64,000 nucleotides of DNA, taken from Mycolicibacterium confluentis (lineage in GTDB: Bacteria; Actinomycetota; Actinomycetes; Mycobacteriales; Mycobacteriaceae). How positions within the stretch are numbered: the stretch's first letter is position 1; the number at the start of each line of letters is the position of its first letter. Shown here in pieces: positions 16,743-25,075 of the stretch. The translations under genes were made by a program, and so were the position numbers. The DNA is taken from the NCBI RefSeq assembly GCF_010729895.1, contig NZ_AP022612.1, positions 1,178,001-1,242,000 on the forward strand, written 5' to 3'. The notes under the pieces are model-generated. The model did no database searches and had not been told where the DNA came from. It saw nothing but the letters and a program-made list of their open reading frames with translations.

Positions 16743-17843
16743 TTACTGCGCGACCGTCGGGATGGGAACGTCGATGCCGTACAACTGGGCGGCGTTGCGC
16801 CAGCAGTACTTCTCGCGCTGCTCGGTGCTGTAGGCGCTGGGCACCTTCACCTCGGTGAGGTTCCAGTGCGGATAGCTCGAACCGAACATGGTCATGTCGT
16901 CCTTGCCGGTGAAACCGAGCCATTCGCCGGCGTACTCGACGTCGCCAGGACCGTCGAACGGACCCTGGACGAAATGCACGTGGCCCGGCAGATACTCACT
17001 GGGCATCTTGGGTGCCCACGGGGTCTGCTCGAGGTGTGGGCGGCCGAAGCAGTCCATCCGCCACATGAACGGCGTGAGCGAATCACCGGCACCGTCGGCG
17101 AAGACGAACTTGAGCCCGTCGTACTTCTCGAAGACGCCCTCGGCGATCAAGTTCATCAGGTGGTAAAGGTAATTCAGCGACATGAAGCCCTGGTACTGCT
17201 CGTACGTGCGGGTGCGTCCGGACGGCGTTGGCGCAAAGCCGATTCCGGCACCGACCTCGATGTGGGTCGCGACGGGCAGGCCCGCGTCGGCCGCGGCCTC
17301 CCACAGGGGCCAGAACTGCGGCTTGCCGTAGAGCTCGCGCGACTGCAGGGGGATACCGATCTGTACCACGCGCGGATGGTTCCTGTACTTCTCGATCTCG
17401 CGCAATGCCCCGACGATGTCGTCGGGGTTGACTCGGATGGTGCCGCGGAACCGCTCACCGTACTCGTCGTGTTCGAGCCAACGGGTCACCATCATCTCGT
17501 TGTGCGCCGCGGCGATCGCGGTTCCCAGGTGCCGGTCGGGCATGACGCCCCGCGTCATCGGATGAAGCACCGCGATGTCGACGCCGCGGTCGGTGAACAG
17601 GTGCTTGGCGACGACGTCGACATCGGATCCGGGGTACTGGCCGTCTGGGCCCTTGGTGCCCTTGGCGTACTCCCCACCGGGGGCGCCGTACCAGTCCATC
17701 TCGTAGTCCGGGAACCCGCGACTGCGAAACGGTTCGTTCATGAAGTTCTGCCGCAGGTCCTTGTTGGACCCGAAGAAGATGTGCACGCTGGCGTCGATGA
17801 CGGGCGTCTCGACGGCGTCGGAGCCGTCCCCGATTCGGATCAT
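16743..17843 (-). CDS. amidohydrolase-family hydrolase/decarboxylase (paralogue)
   Basis: A 366-residue amidohydrolase-2 protein related to the preceding one. Visible landmarks are VIDASVHIFFGS at the N-terminus (here Ala replaces the Asp/Glu before the usual x-His), a central LPVATHIEVG and SSYPHWNLTE near the C-terminus, where the Asp of the SSDYPHW motif is missing. The start is taken at ATG 17843; a TTG at 17882 would add 13 residues but coincides with a probable -10 element (TACTAT). The operon reads away from a divergent acyl-CoA dehydrogenase gene across a 203-bp region with two symmetrical sites. Confidence 0.87.
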   Translation of the reverse strand: MIRIGDGSDAVETPVIDASVHIFFGSNKDLRQNFMNEPFRSRGFPDYEMDWYGAPGGEYAKGTKGPDGQYPGSDVDVVAKHLFTDRGVDIAVLHPMTRGVMPDRHLGTAIAAAHNEMMVTRWLEHDEYGERFRGTIRVNPDDIVGALREIEKYRNHPRVVQIGIPLQSRELYGKPQFWPLWEAAADAGLPVATHIEVGAGIGFAPTPSGRTRTYEQYQGFMSLNYLYHLMNLIAEGVFEKYDGLKFVFADGAGDSLTPFMWRMDCFGRPHLEQTPWAPKMPSEYLPGHVHFVQGPFDGPGDVEYAGEWLGFTGKDDMTMFGSSYPHWNLTEVKVPSAYSTEQREKYCWRNAAQLYGIDVPIPTVAQ

Positions 17844-17886
17844 GATCGTGGCCCACCGTCGGACATGTGACTCATAGTACAACCCC

Positions 17887-17913
17887 GTTCTTCGAGAGCA
17901 AGAATGGAATTCT
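17887..17913. promoter_or_regulatory. composite inverted repeats, candidate operator (RTTCTY-N7-RAGAAY type)
   Basis: GTTCTT (17887-17892) and AAGAAT (17900-17905) are separated by 7 bp, matching the RTTCTY-N7-RAGAAY pattern seen at four other promoters. The right half also starts a second symmetry, AGAAT-gga-ATTCT (17901-17913). The site lies 44 bp upstream of the minus-strand amidohydrolase ATG. Confidence 0.5.
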
Positions 17914-17989
17914 CGCTAACATCGAGTGCGTTTCCCGAGGTCTGGGCTAGGCCTCGGCGCGCGCCTGGAGACTTCGATTCCAGCATACT

Positions 17990-18002
17990 AGAATGATATT
18001 CT
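17990..18002. promoter_or_regulatory. inverted repeat AGAAT-N3-ATTCT, candidate operator
   Basis: A perfect 5-bp inverted repeat with a 3-bp spacer, followed by CGC exactly as in the copy at 17901-17913. It lies 45 bp before the GTG start of the plus-strand acyl-CoA dehydrogenase. The two copies flank the divergent promoter region. Confidence 0.45.
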
Positions 18003-18046
18003 CGCAGGAAGTCCGCTCTGTGAGACACAAGGCCGAGGGAGAACAC

Positions 18047-19219
18047 GTGCAACTCGAATTCGACACCGAGGTCGAGCAGTTTCGGGCGGAATTCGTCGCA
18101 TTCCTTGATGAGCACCTGCCGGCCGAGTCGGAGACCTCCGAACGCTCGCAGACGTGTTCGCACATTCCGGAGTGGGCGCGGCGGTGGCAGGCCTGCCAGT
18201 TCGACCACGGTTGGCTGCTGCCCGGCAACCCGCCCGAGTTCGGCGGTCGCAACGCGACCGTGGTCCAGCAGTACGTCCACCGCGAGGAACTGTCGAAACG
18301 CCGGATCTACCACAGCTTCAACCCGCAGGGGGTCGGCATCGTCGCAGCGTCGATCCTGACGTTCGGGACCGACGAGCAGAAGCAGAAGTGGGCCGTGCCG
18401 ATCCTGCGCGGGGAGATGACGGCCTCGGTCGGTATGAGTGAACCCGGCGCGGGGTCGGATCTGGCATCGCTGCGCACCAAGGCCGTGCTCGACGGCGACC
18501 ACTTCGTCGTCAACGGTCAGAAGGTGTGGACCTCGGGCGCCCACGACGCCGACGTCCTGCTGACGTTCGTCCGCACCGATCCGGATGTGCCCAAGCACAA
18601 GGGGCTTTCGGTGCTGTTGATCCCCACCGACAGCCCGGGCCTGGTGCGCAGACCGTTCCCGACGATCTGCCACCACGACGACCTCGACTTCAACGAGGTG
18701 TTCTTCACCGACGTCCGAGTCCCCCGCGAGAACCTGGTCGGCCCGCTCAACGGAGGCTGGGGTGTGGCCAACGGTGCCTTGGGCCACGAGCGCACCATGA
18801 TGTGGATGATGTACGCCGATCGGTTGCACAACCTGATCGAGGACTTCCGTCCCACCGATGCGCATGGCCGGGACCGCTACGCCACGCTGCTGATGGACTA
18901 TCAGGCCCTGCGCCTGCTGGGGTCGGCCGCGATCGCCAAGGCCGCACGCGGGGAGACCGACATGACGACGATCTCGGTGCTCAAGGTGCTCGGCTCAGAA
19001 GCCGAACGCGATGCGACCGAGGCTGCGCTGGACTCCGTCGGCGAGGAGGGGCTGCGGCACCCGGCGACCACGTCGCCGTATCGCCCCTACGACCTGGACT
19101 ATCTGTCGGCCAGTTGGATCGAGCGCTACTTCCGCAGCTTCGCGGGAACCATCGCCGGCGGGACGTCGGAGATCCAGCGCAACATCATCGCGCGCGGACT
19201 CGGGCTGCCGATGGGCTGA
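18047..19219 (+). CDS. acyl-CoA dehydrogenase
   Basis: A 390-residue acyl-CoA dehydrogenase of the larger FadE type. The beta-domain segment GMSEPGAGSDLASL and the WTSGAHDAD region are clear, as is the C-terminal FAGTIAGGTSEIQRNIIARGLG. The GTG at 18047 is preferred because GAGGGAGA lies 5-12 nt upstream; an in-frame ATG at 17993 falls inside a symmetrical DNA site. C-terminal Glu of TSEIQ is not by itself proof of the base position. The gene is divergent from the amidohydrolase operon and ends 1 bp from the convergent ferredoxin stop. Confidence 0.92.
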   Translation: MQLEFDTEVEQFRAEFVAFLDEHLPAESETSERSQTCSHIPEWARRWQACQFDHGWLLPGNPPEFGGRNATVVQQYVHREELSKRRIYHSFNPQGVGIVAASILTFGTDEQKQKWAVPILRGEMTASVGMSEPGAGSDLASLRTKAVLDGDHFVVNGQKVWTSGAHDADVLLTFVRTDPDVPKHKGLSVLLIPTDSPGLVRRPFPTICHHDDLDFNEVFFTDVRVPRENLVGPLNGGWGVANGALGHERTMMWMMYADRLHNLIEDFRPTDAHGRDRYATLLMDYQALRLLGSAAIAKAARGETDMTTISVLKVLGSEAERDATEAALDSVGEEGLRHPATTSPYRPYDLDYLSASWIERYFRSFAGTIAGGTSEIQRNIIARGLGLPMG

Positions 19220-19220
19220 G

Positions 19221-19415
19221 TCAGCCCTCGTCGATGTTGATCGCGTGTTCGGGGCAGTGCTCCGCGGCCGCTCGCACCGATTCGACTGCCGCCAGCGGGA
19301 TCTCGTCGGCGATCGCTTCGGCGTAGCCGTCGTCGGTCAGGGTGAAGACCGTGCCGCACGTCGCGACACAGTCGCCGTGGCCGGCGCACACGTCGGAGTC
19401 GACGTGCGCCCTCAT
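19221..19415 (-). CDS. [3Fe-4S] ferredoxin, P450 partner
   Basis: A 64-residue ferredoxin with Cys10 and Cys16 (C-x5-C) and Cys54-Pro as the cluster ligands; an extra Cys20 lies within CVATC. It overlaps the P450 gene by 4 bp (ATGA) and probably delivers electrons to that P450. It is the last gene of the Rieske-oxygenase operon (22558 to 19221). Confidence 0.92.
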   Translation of the reverse strand: MRAHVDSDVCAGHGDCVATCGTVFTLTDDGYAEAIADEIPLAAVESVRAAAEHCPEHAINIDEG

Positions 19416-20707
19416 ACCGAGAACCGGATGTTGAGGTTGGTCAGCCCACGCAGGATGAAGGTCGGCAGATACCTGTAGCGCCGGTCTCCCGGCGGGCCGT
19501 GCACCTCCTCGTCGATCCAGAACTCCGACGTGCGTTCCAGCAGCCGCTTCAGACTGACGATCGCCTCGGTGCGGGCCAGCGGAGCTCCAGGACAGCTGTG
19601 TGGGCCACGGCCGAAGGCCACATGGTTGCGGGCGTTCGCGCGCTCGGGATCGAAGACGTCCGGATGCTCGAACTTGCGGGGATCGCGATTCATCGCGGCG
19701 TTGATGAGCATCACCGTGGTGCCGGCCGGGAGGTCCACCCCGCCGACGGTCACGGGCACCTTGGCGAGCCGGAAGTCGCCGCGGACCGGACTCTCGTAGC
19801 GCAGCGTCTCCTCGACGAACTTCGGCAGCAGGCTGAGGTCGGCTCGGATCTTCGCCTGCAGTTCCTGGTCCTCGGCGAGGATCCGCACGGCCGCGGTCAG
19901 CAGCCGCACCGTGGTCTCCTGGCCCGCGGCGAAGAGGTTGGCCGCCACCCGGACCGCGTCGATCACCTCCGGCATGCTGCCGTCGGGGAAGGCGGCCGAA
20001 GCCACGCCGGTCAGGACGTCGTCGCGCGGATTGGCCCGACGATCGCTGATGTACTCGGTGAACTTGCCGTACAGGTACTCCAGCGGTGAGTGCTGCAGCG
20101 AGTCACCCTTGCTGCTGCCGATCGTGCCGGTGCGGCCCTCCAGCAGGGCCCGCCGGAAATCGTCGTGGTCGCTCTCCGGTACACCGAGCAGGTCGGCGAT
20201 CACGAGCATCGCGAACGGGCTGCCGTAGCCGTCGTTGTACTCGCAGCGTCCGTCGACAAGAACCTCGTCATACTGGCGGTCGGCGAGCTTCCAGATGAAC
20301 TCCTCGTTCTCCTTGAGCCGCTTGGGAGTGATCATCCGCGACAGCATGGCGCGGTGCGCGGTGTGCTTGGGCGGGTCGAACGTCGGCAGCTGATCGTTGA
20401 ACGGCAGTTCGTCGCGGTGCGCGTCGATTAGGGCCGAGATGTCGCTGTCGCCATGGCCTTCGAGCGACACCGGGAAACCGGGGAAGGGGCCGGTGACCGA
20501 AAGGCACGCGGAGAAGTTCTCGGTGTCGTTGTAGATCGAGACGCCCTCGTCGTACCCCGTGACCATCACGACGCCATGGTGGGGTTCGGGCAGCAGGGGA
20601 GACTGGGTCCGCATCTGAGCCAAAAACTCGTATGGGTCATGCAGGACCGTGCTGTCGGTGAAGAAGTCGCGTTCGTCGACGTCTGCTCGGTCGGACTGGG
20701 TTGTCAC
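19412..20707 (-). CDS. cytochrome P450
   Basis: A 431-residue P450. Heme ligand Cys372 lies in FGRGPHSCPG, the I-helix motif AGQETT at 261-266 and the ExxR motif in ETLR at 300-303. The start is GTG at 20707, overlapping the stop of the NTF2-like gene (GTGA). It is flanked by an NTF2-like protein and a ferredoxin and co-transcribed with a Rieske oxygenase, so two different oxygenases appear to act in one pathway. Substrate not identifiable. Confidence 0.93.
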   Translation of the reverse strand: MTTQSDRADVDERDFFTDSTVLHDPYEFLAQMRTQSPLLPEPHHGVVMVTGYDEGVSIYNDTENFSACLSVTGPFPGFPVSLEGHGDSDISALIDAHRDELPFNDQLPTFDPPKHTAHRAMLSRMITPKRLKENEEFIWKLADRQYDEVLVDGRCEYNDGYGSPFAMLVIADLLGVPESDHDDFRRALLEGRTGTIGSSKGDSLQHSPLEYLYGKFTEYISDRRANPRDDVLTGVASAAFPDGSMPEVIDAVRVAANLFAAGQETTVRLLTAAVRILAEDQELQAKIRADLSLLPKFVEETLRYESPVRGDFRLAKVPVTVGGVDLPAGTTVMLINAAMNRDPRKFEHPDVFDPERANARNHVAFGRGPHSCPGAPLARTEAIVSLKRLLERTSEFWIDEEVHGPPGDRRYRYLPTFILRGLTNLNIRFSV

Positions 20708-21168
20708 TCCGAGATCTCCGCTCCGTCGTAGCTGCCGAGCATGTCGAGGTTGGGCAGTGCCATCTGCAGATAGAGGTCCAAATGGCGGATTTTGTCCTCA
20801 GCCGTGAACTCGAACACCGTCAGAGAGTTGACCACCGACTCGAAGTCGCCGACCCTGCTGCGCTCCTCCAGTTCGAGGAACACCACACCGTTGACCTCGG
20901 AGACGCGTTTGAATGAGCCGTCCCATTCCGATGACGGCGCCCAGTTGGTCAGGAACTCGATGTACTCGGTCCAGTTCATGACCTCTTTGAAGTTGCCGAC
21001 GCGCTCGAACTCGTCGACCGCGACCAGGGCCGCGAGATCGGCCCAACTGTCCTTTGTGAATCCGGGTTGCTTGGCGGCGTCGTTGAGGCGCTTGGTGGTC
21101 TGGGTGTACTGCAGTGCGATGAGTGATCGGCCCTGGTGGAGGGCGACGGCCGCGTCGATGTCTGACAA
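20704..21168 (-). CDS. NTF2/SnoaL-like protein
   Basis: A 154-residue protein with the size and pattern of the NTF2-like cone fold (small isomerases, hydratases, or oxygenase small subunits): N-terminal helices, then a run of beta strands such as NGVVFLELEERSRVGDFESVVNSLTVFEF. The start is TTG at 21168 with GAAGGA 6 nt in front. Next to a Rieske oxygenase alpha subunit it could be the small beta subunit of that oxygenase, which has the same fold, or a separate enzyme such as a ketosteroid-isomerase-type dehydratase. The sequence alone does not decide. Confidence 0.8.
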   Translation of the reverse strand: MSDIDAAVALHQGRSLIALQYTQTTKRLNDAAKQPGFTKDSWADLAALVAVDEFERVGNFKEVMNWTEYIEFLTNWAPSSEWDGSFKRVSEVNGVVFLELEERSRVGDFESVVNSLTVFEFTAEDKIRHLDLYLQMALPNLDMLGSYDGAEISE

Positions 21169-21199
21169 CGTAAATCCTTCTCAGGTAGCGGTTGTGGAC

Positions 21200-22558
21200 T
21201 CAGTTGGCGCCGGAGGCGGCCAGGTGCTTGTCGATCACGGAGTGGAAGTGGGCGATCACGACCTCCTCCTTGACCAGTGCCATGTGCTCGAGGCTGGTGT
21301 TGCGCAGCCCGATCTGCTGACGGGGCATCTGCACGTAATCCTGTTGCAGGGCTTCGAAATACTTGAAGCTGCCGGGTTCGTCGACCACGATCGGCTCGGC
21401 GATGAACGCGGCCTTGTGCTCGTCGGGCAGCCACATGTAGCTCGCGACGTGCCAGATGCACCGGTTGGGGTCGCCGTCGGGGTCTGGCATCGACATGACG
21501 ATGGTCGCCTCGCCGGCGCGGATGGTCATGAAGAAGTTGGGGAACAGCACCCAGCCGTGGTTGTCGCTCATCTGGGCGTCGGTCAACCCGCTCACGTCCA
21601 GGCCCATTCCGGTGAGCGTGTCGCGGGTGGCCTGCTGCAACAGGTTTCGGGCCTTGATGCCCTCGGGGAAGGTCAGCGTGCCGTCGGCGTTGCGGTACTG
21701 CTCGACGAGCTCGGTGAACCGGGGGAGCACCGCGACCGTGGAGGGGAAGGTTTCGGGCAGCGCCATGATGCCGTCAACCTGGGCCTCGGGACTGGCGCCC
21801 ACGACGTCGAAGGGCGCCATCGACACGCAGTGCTGGTCGAAGAAGCGGTATCGACTGGTCTTGGGGTCGATGTTGATGACCTGCAGCAGTTGCGGGTGGA
21901 TGCCGTCGATGTGGTAGCCCTCCTGGAAGGCGTCCATCACGACCTTCCAGTTGCAGTCGATCGCCTCGGTCACGTCCATCACGGTGACCATCTCATCAAG
22001 GTGATACGGCGCCAGCATGGTCGCGACCTCGTCGCCGATGAACTCCGACAATGGCACGGCGTTCGGGTCCGGGTTGAGGAAGATGAAGCCGCCGAAGGTG
22101 TCCACCGGCACCTCGATCAGGCCGTGGGTGCTCTTGTCGATCGGGCCGGCCAGGGCCTCACGCAACATGCCTTTGAGGTTGCCCTGCAGGTCGTAGGACC
22201 ACAGGTGGTACTGACACAGGAAGCCGCGCTTGGCATTTCCTCCTGCTTCCGGGCACAGCACGTTACCGCGGTGCCGGCAGGCGTTGACGAAACCGCGGAT
22301 CTTGTCGTCCTTGCCGCGCACCACGATGTAGGACTGGTCGAAGAGGCGGTACTGCTTCCAGTCGGCCACCTTGGGCAGATCGTCGACCCGGCCCACCACC
22401 TGCCAGGTCTTCATCCAGATCGAATCACGCTCGCGGGCAACGAATTCCGGAGATACATAGCGTTCCGTCGGGATCTGCATGCGGTAGCGGTCGGGGGCGA
22501 TGTCATCGAGGCCCGTCCCGTCCTGGTCGACCCATTCCCCGGGGCGTGTTGTCTGCAT
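21200..22558 (-). CDS. Rieske non-heme iron oxygenase, alpha subunit
   Basis: A 452-residue aromatic-ring-hydroxylating-type oxygenase. The Rieske cluster is held by Cys94/His96 and Cys115/His118. The mononuclear iron site is visible as Asp209-x3-Glu213-x2-His216-x4-His221, with Glu at the position of the bridging Asp. The ATG at 22558 has a perfect AGGAGG 7 nt upstream; longer in-frame extension runs into the promoter. A palindromic site at 22639-22656 in this promoter matches the site in front of the nearby TetR gene. It heads a four-gene operon with NTF2-like protein, P450 and ferredoxin. Confidence 0.93.
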   Translation of the reverse strand: MQTTRPGEWVDQDGTGLDDIAPDRYRMQIPTERYVSPEFVARERDSIWMKTWQVVGRVDDLPKVADWKQYRLFDQSYIVVRGKDDKIRGFVNACRHRGNVLCPEAGGNAKRGFLCQYHLWSYDLQGNLKGMLREALAGPIDKSTHGLIEVPVDTFGGFIFLNPDPNAVPLSEFIGDEVATMLAPYHLDEMVTVMDVTEAIDCNWKVVMDAFQEGYHIDGIHPQLLQVINIDPKTSRYRFFDQHCVSMAPFDVVGASPEAQVDGIMALPETFPSTVAVLPRFTELVEQYRNADGTLTFPEGIKARNLLQQATRDTLTGMGLDVSGLTDAQMSDNHGWVLFPNFFMTIRAGEATIVMSMPDPDGDPNRCIWHVASYMWLPDEHKAAFIAEPIVVDEPGSFKYFEALQQDYVQMPRQQIGLRNTSLEHMALVKEEVVIAHFHSVIDKHLAASGAN

Positions 22559-22638
22559 TGGCCAACCTCCTGGTCGTGGCTGTGTGTCGAACTGTGAGCG
22601 CGCGCAGGCCGTGCGCGAGCAAGTGACCCGCATCACTA

Positions 22639-22656
22639 ATATACATAGTTGTATAT
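22639..22656. promoter_or_regulatory. palindrome ATATACA-N4-TGTATAT, operator candidate (copy 1)
   Basis: A perfect 7-bp inverted repeat with a 4-bp spacer, 81 bp upstream of the Rieske oxygenase ATG. The same architecture recurs at 23425-23442 beside the TetR gene, with one mismatch. Confidence 0.65.
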
Positions 22657-22678
22657 AAGATTCAAGAGTGAAGATTTC

Positions 22679-22712
22679 AGCCCCGGCTCCCACGCGTGTG
22701 GGACCCGGGGCT
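22679..22712 (-). terminator. hairpin terminator after the TetR gene
   Basis: Arms 22679-22693 and 22698-22712 pair over 15 positions with a single C-C mismatch and a 4-nt loop. It lies 35 bp beyond the TetR stop (minus strand) and insulates the Rieske operon promoter. Confidence 0.75.
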
Positions 22713-22746
22713 GTCGAGGTGTCTGCGTGTTGAGCGAGACCGGAAG

Positions 22747-23349
22747 TCAGTCAAGGGGTTCGACATGGCTCATGACCATGCCGAGGAAGGGGCCGTAGAG
22801 GTCCTCGCCATCGATGTGGCTGGCCAGCGTCACGCCTTCATTCGTGGCGATGAGCACCTTGGCCAGGGTGTCGGACGGCACGCGGAGCCTGCCGCCGATC
22901 TTCTCCAGATGGGCGTCGATGTAGTCGGCCAGTGATCGCACGGTCTCCTTTCGCTGCGCTGCGACGCGCGCGCGGGCGTCCGGGTTGCGCAGCAGGAACA
23001 GCGTGAACTCATGGCCCAGTGCCGCGCGGTTCGGTGCGCCAATCGTCAACTCGCGCCACCGGTGCGAGAGCTTGTCGGCGTCGAAATCGCCCAGTGTCTC
23101 GAAGGAGTCCACGATGTCGTTGAACCCGTCGAGGAAGCGCTGAAGCTGACGCTCCATCACCGCGAGGAAGAGTTCCTCCTTGGTGCCGAAGTGTGAGTAG
23201 ATCGCGCCGCGCGTGTATCCCGCGGCGTCGGCGATCACCTCCAGCGCTGCCGCGCCGAATCCGTCGCGCGCCACCACTTCTTCGGCGGCGTCGAGCAGGA
23301 GGTTGCGCGTGTGCTCGACTCGCCGTTGCCGTGTCCACCGTTCCGCCAC
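22747..23349 (-). CDS. TetR/AcrR-family transcriptional regulator
   Basis: A 200-residue TetR regulator. The helix-turn-helix is at about residues 36-55 (LEVIADAAGYTRGAIYSHF), followed by KEELFLAVMERQ; the C-terminal part is helical. GTG at 23349 is chosen over an upstream in-frame GTG because GGGAGG stands 8 nt before it. It lies between two copies of the ATATACA-N4-TGTATAT palindrome, one in its own divergent promoter and one in the promoter of the Rieske operon, so it probably represses itself, the gene at 23510 and the Rieske operon. Inducer unknown. Confidence 0.92.
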   Translation of the reverse strand: MAERWTRQRRVEHTRNLLLDAAEEVVARDGFGAAALEVIADAAGYTRGAIYSHFGTKEELFLAVMERQLQRFLDGFNDIVDSFETLGDFDADKLSHRWRELTIGAPNRAALGHEFTLFLLRNPDARARVAAQRKETVRSLADYIDAHLEKIGGRLRVPSDTLAKVLIATNEGVTLASHIDGEDLYGPFLGMVMSHVEPLD

Positions 23350-23424
23350 GTTGTCATCCTCCCAGGACGGGCGGGGCACCGGCGCCGCACGGTTGCCGAA
23401 TGGGCGAATCCATCCTTGTATCTA

Positions 23425-23442
23425 AGATACACCTCTGTATAT
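23425..23442. promoter_or_regulatory. palindrome AGATACA-N4-TGTATAT, operator candidate (copy 2)
   Basis: The arms AGATACA (23425-23431) and TGTATAT (23436-23442) with a 4-bp spacer match the site at 22639-22656 except for one base. A second overlapping symmetry, TGTATC-TAA-GATACA, covers 23417-23431. The site lies between divergent genes (TetR start 23349, next gene start 23510). Confidence 0.65.
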
Positions 23443-23509
23443 TCGAGTGTGCGCTGCGCCACAGCTCCCGATGTCGGCGCCGCAGCGCAACTCTCGCGAA
23501 AGGAACGCA

Positions 23510-24031
23510 ATGGAACTGGTGGACCGCATCGCCAAGCACCGCAGGATGGCCGAGAGCTACCGCGACAAGTACATACTGCAGACGGTGCAGGAGGGTGATT
23601 CGTACGACGAGTGGGAGTTCACCGACGACGCGGTCTACACCTCGCCCTACTTCGTGGCGGAGCAGGAACTGGTGCTCAAGGACGTTGCGACGTCGTTCGA
23701 CACGGCCGCAACCGTCGAGGCCAAGGCGTACTCGGTGGTCTTCCCGGACTGGAAGCCCGTTGAATTCAAGTGCTGGCCGGCCGACAACGGCTTTGTCATG
23801 CGCAACCGGTGGGAGGGCACCTCGGTCGACGGAGAGACCATGGGGTTCTACTCCATCAGCTTCGTCGAGACCAATGACGAGGCCCAGATCACGCACTGGT
23901 CCACCTATGTCAACGACGAGGAGTACGGGCCGTTCCTTGAGAAGGCCATCGGGGCGCGCGGGCCGTTCCACGGGGAGGAGTACATGCAGGCGCTCGCTCG
24001 CCATTTCGAGAAGCACAGTCTGACTCTGTGA
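23510..24031 (+). CDS. hypothetical protein, possibly calycin/NTF2-like
   Basis: A 173-residue soluble protein that I cannot assign firmly. It has N-terminal helices (ELVDRIAKHRRMAESYRDKY) followed by many short beta-strand segments (WEFTDDAVYTSPYF, FVMRNRWEGTSVDG, FYSISFVETNDEAQITHW), the rhythm of an NTF2-like fold, and is similar in style to the NTF2-like gene at 20704. The ATG at 23510 has AAAGGA upstream. It is divergent from the TetR gene across the operator and its stop overlaps the GTG of the truncated P450 frame that follows. Confidence 0.7.
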   Translation: MELVDRIAKHRRMAESYRDKYILQTVQEGDSYDEWEFTDDAVYTSPYFVAEQELVLKDVATSFDTAATVEAKAYSVVFPDWKPVEFKCWPADNGFVMRNRWEGTSVDGETMGFYSISFVETNDEAQITHWSTYVNDEEYGPFLEKAIGARGPFHGEEYMQALARHFEKHSLTL

Positions 24032-24273
24032 GTGGCGGAGAGGGCGCCGTGACGGCAGGGGCGACCAGGGGCCTCCTCCCCTTCGGGGTGGGTGCGCACT
24101 ACTGCCTGGGCAATGCCCTGGCCCGCATCGAGGGCCGCATCGCCCTCGACGAGATGCTCAACAGGTTCCCCGATTGGGAGGTCGACATCAATTCTGCAGT
24201 GTTCTCATCATCTTCGGCCGTGCGTGGCTGGGACAGCATGCCCGCCCACACCGTGCGCGGGAACGGCTCGTGA
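24028..24273 (+). pseudogene. cytochrome P450 remnant: heme-binding C-terminus only
   Basis: An 81-residue frame that contains only the last 65-70 residues of a P450. It has an intact heme-ligand loop FGVGAHYCLGNALAR and the following L-helix and RFPDWEVD segment, but no I-helix, ExxR or N-terminal two thirds anywhere nearby. A full P450 is about 400 residues. Start (GTG at 24028) and stop (24273) both overlap the neighbouring genes in GTGA fashion, so an internal deletion has apparently fused the 5' end of the frame to its tail without breaking the operon. It cannot be an active P450. Confidence 0.8.
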
Positions 24274-25019
24274 CCGCCGCGCGAGTCGCCGTGGTCACGG
24301 GCGGTGGATCTGGCATGGGGGAGTCGAGCTGTCATGAACTGGCCAAGCGCGGCAACGCGATCGCCGTCCTCGACATCAATGCGCAAGCGGCCCAACGGGT
24401 TGCCGACGAGATCAAGGCCGGTGGCGGGACGGCGATCGGAGTGGGCGTCGATGTCACCGATCGGTTCAGGGTGGAGGCGGCATTCGAGCGTGTTCGCGCG
24501 GAGTTGGGCCCGGTCGCCATTCTGGTGACCAGTGCGGGCAAGGTGGGCTTCGGGAAATTCGCGGAGATCACCGTCGAGGCCTGGCAGGACATCATTGATG
24601 TCAACCTGACCGGCACCTTCCACTGCTGTCAGGTGGCGCTGCCGGACATGGTGGCCGCGGGGTGGGGTCGCATCGTGATGATCTCGTCGTCGAGTGCGCA
24701 ACGCGGGTCGCCGTATATGGCGCACTACGCCGCGGCCAAGGGTGGGGTGATCACGCTGACCCGGTCGCTGGCCAACGAATATGCCAAGAAGGGCATCACG
24801 GTCAACAACATTCCACCGTCGAGCATCGACACCCCGATGGCCAGACAGTCACAGGCCACCGGCAATCTGTTCAACCCCGAGGATCTGGCGAAGCGCATTC
24901 CGGTGGGGCACATGGGCACCGGCGAGGACATCGCGGCCGCCGTCGCATTCCTGTGCTCGGACGAGGCTGGCTTCATCACCGGTCAGGTTCTGGGCGTCAA
25001 CGGCGGCGCCGTCATCTGA
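24270..25019 (+). CDS. SDR-family oxidoreductase
   Basis: A 249-residue classical short-chain dehydrogenase of the FabG type. TGGGSGMG is at about residues 9-16, the catalytic Ser lies in MISSSSAQRG, and Tyr-x3-Lys in HYAAAKGG; the C-terminus is GQVLGVNGG. Asp in the VLDIN strand after the first beta-alpha-beta unit suggests NAD rather than NADP. The GTG at 24270 overlaps the stop of the P450 remnant. It closes the operon and is followed by a strong hairpin. Confidence 0.92.
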   Translation: MTAARVAVVTGGGSGMGESSCHELAKRGNAIAVLDINAQAAQRVADEIKAGGGTAIGVGVDVTDRFRVEAAFERVRAELGPVAILVTSAGKVGFGKFAEITVEAWQDIIDVNLTGTFHCCQVALPDMVAAGWGRIVMISSSSAQRGSPYMAHYAAAKGGVITLTRSLANEYAKKGITVNNIPPSSIDTPMARQSQATGNLFNPEDLAKRIPVGHMGTGEDIAAAVAFLCSDEAGFITGQVLGVNGGAVI

Positions 25020-25028
25020 GCACGCATA

Positions 25029-25066
25029 CGACAGTGGGGCCGTCATCGTGACGGCCCCACTTGTCG
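25029..25066. terminator. bidirectional terminator hairpin
   Basis: A perfect 13-bp stem (25033-25045 with 25049-25061) around a 3-nt loop, extended by a further CGAC/GTCG pairing after one bulged base. It sits between the convergent SDR and P450 stops. Confidence 0.85.
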
Positions 25067-25075
25067 TTCTGCGGA

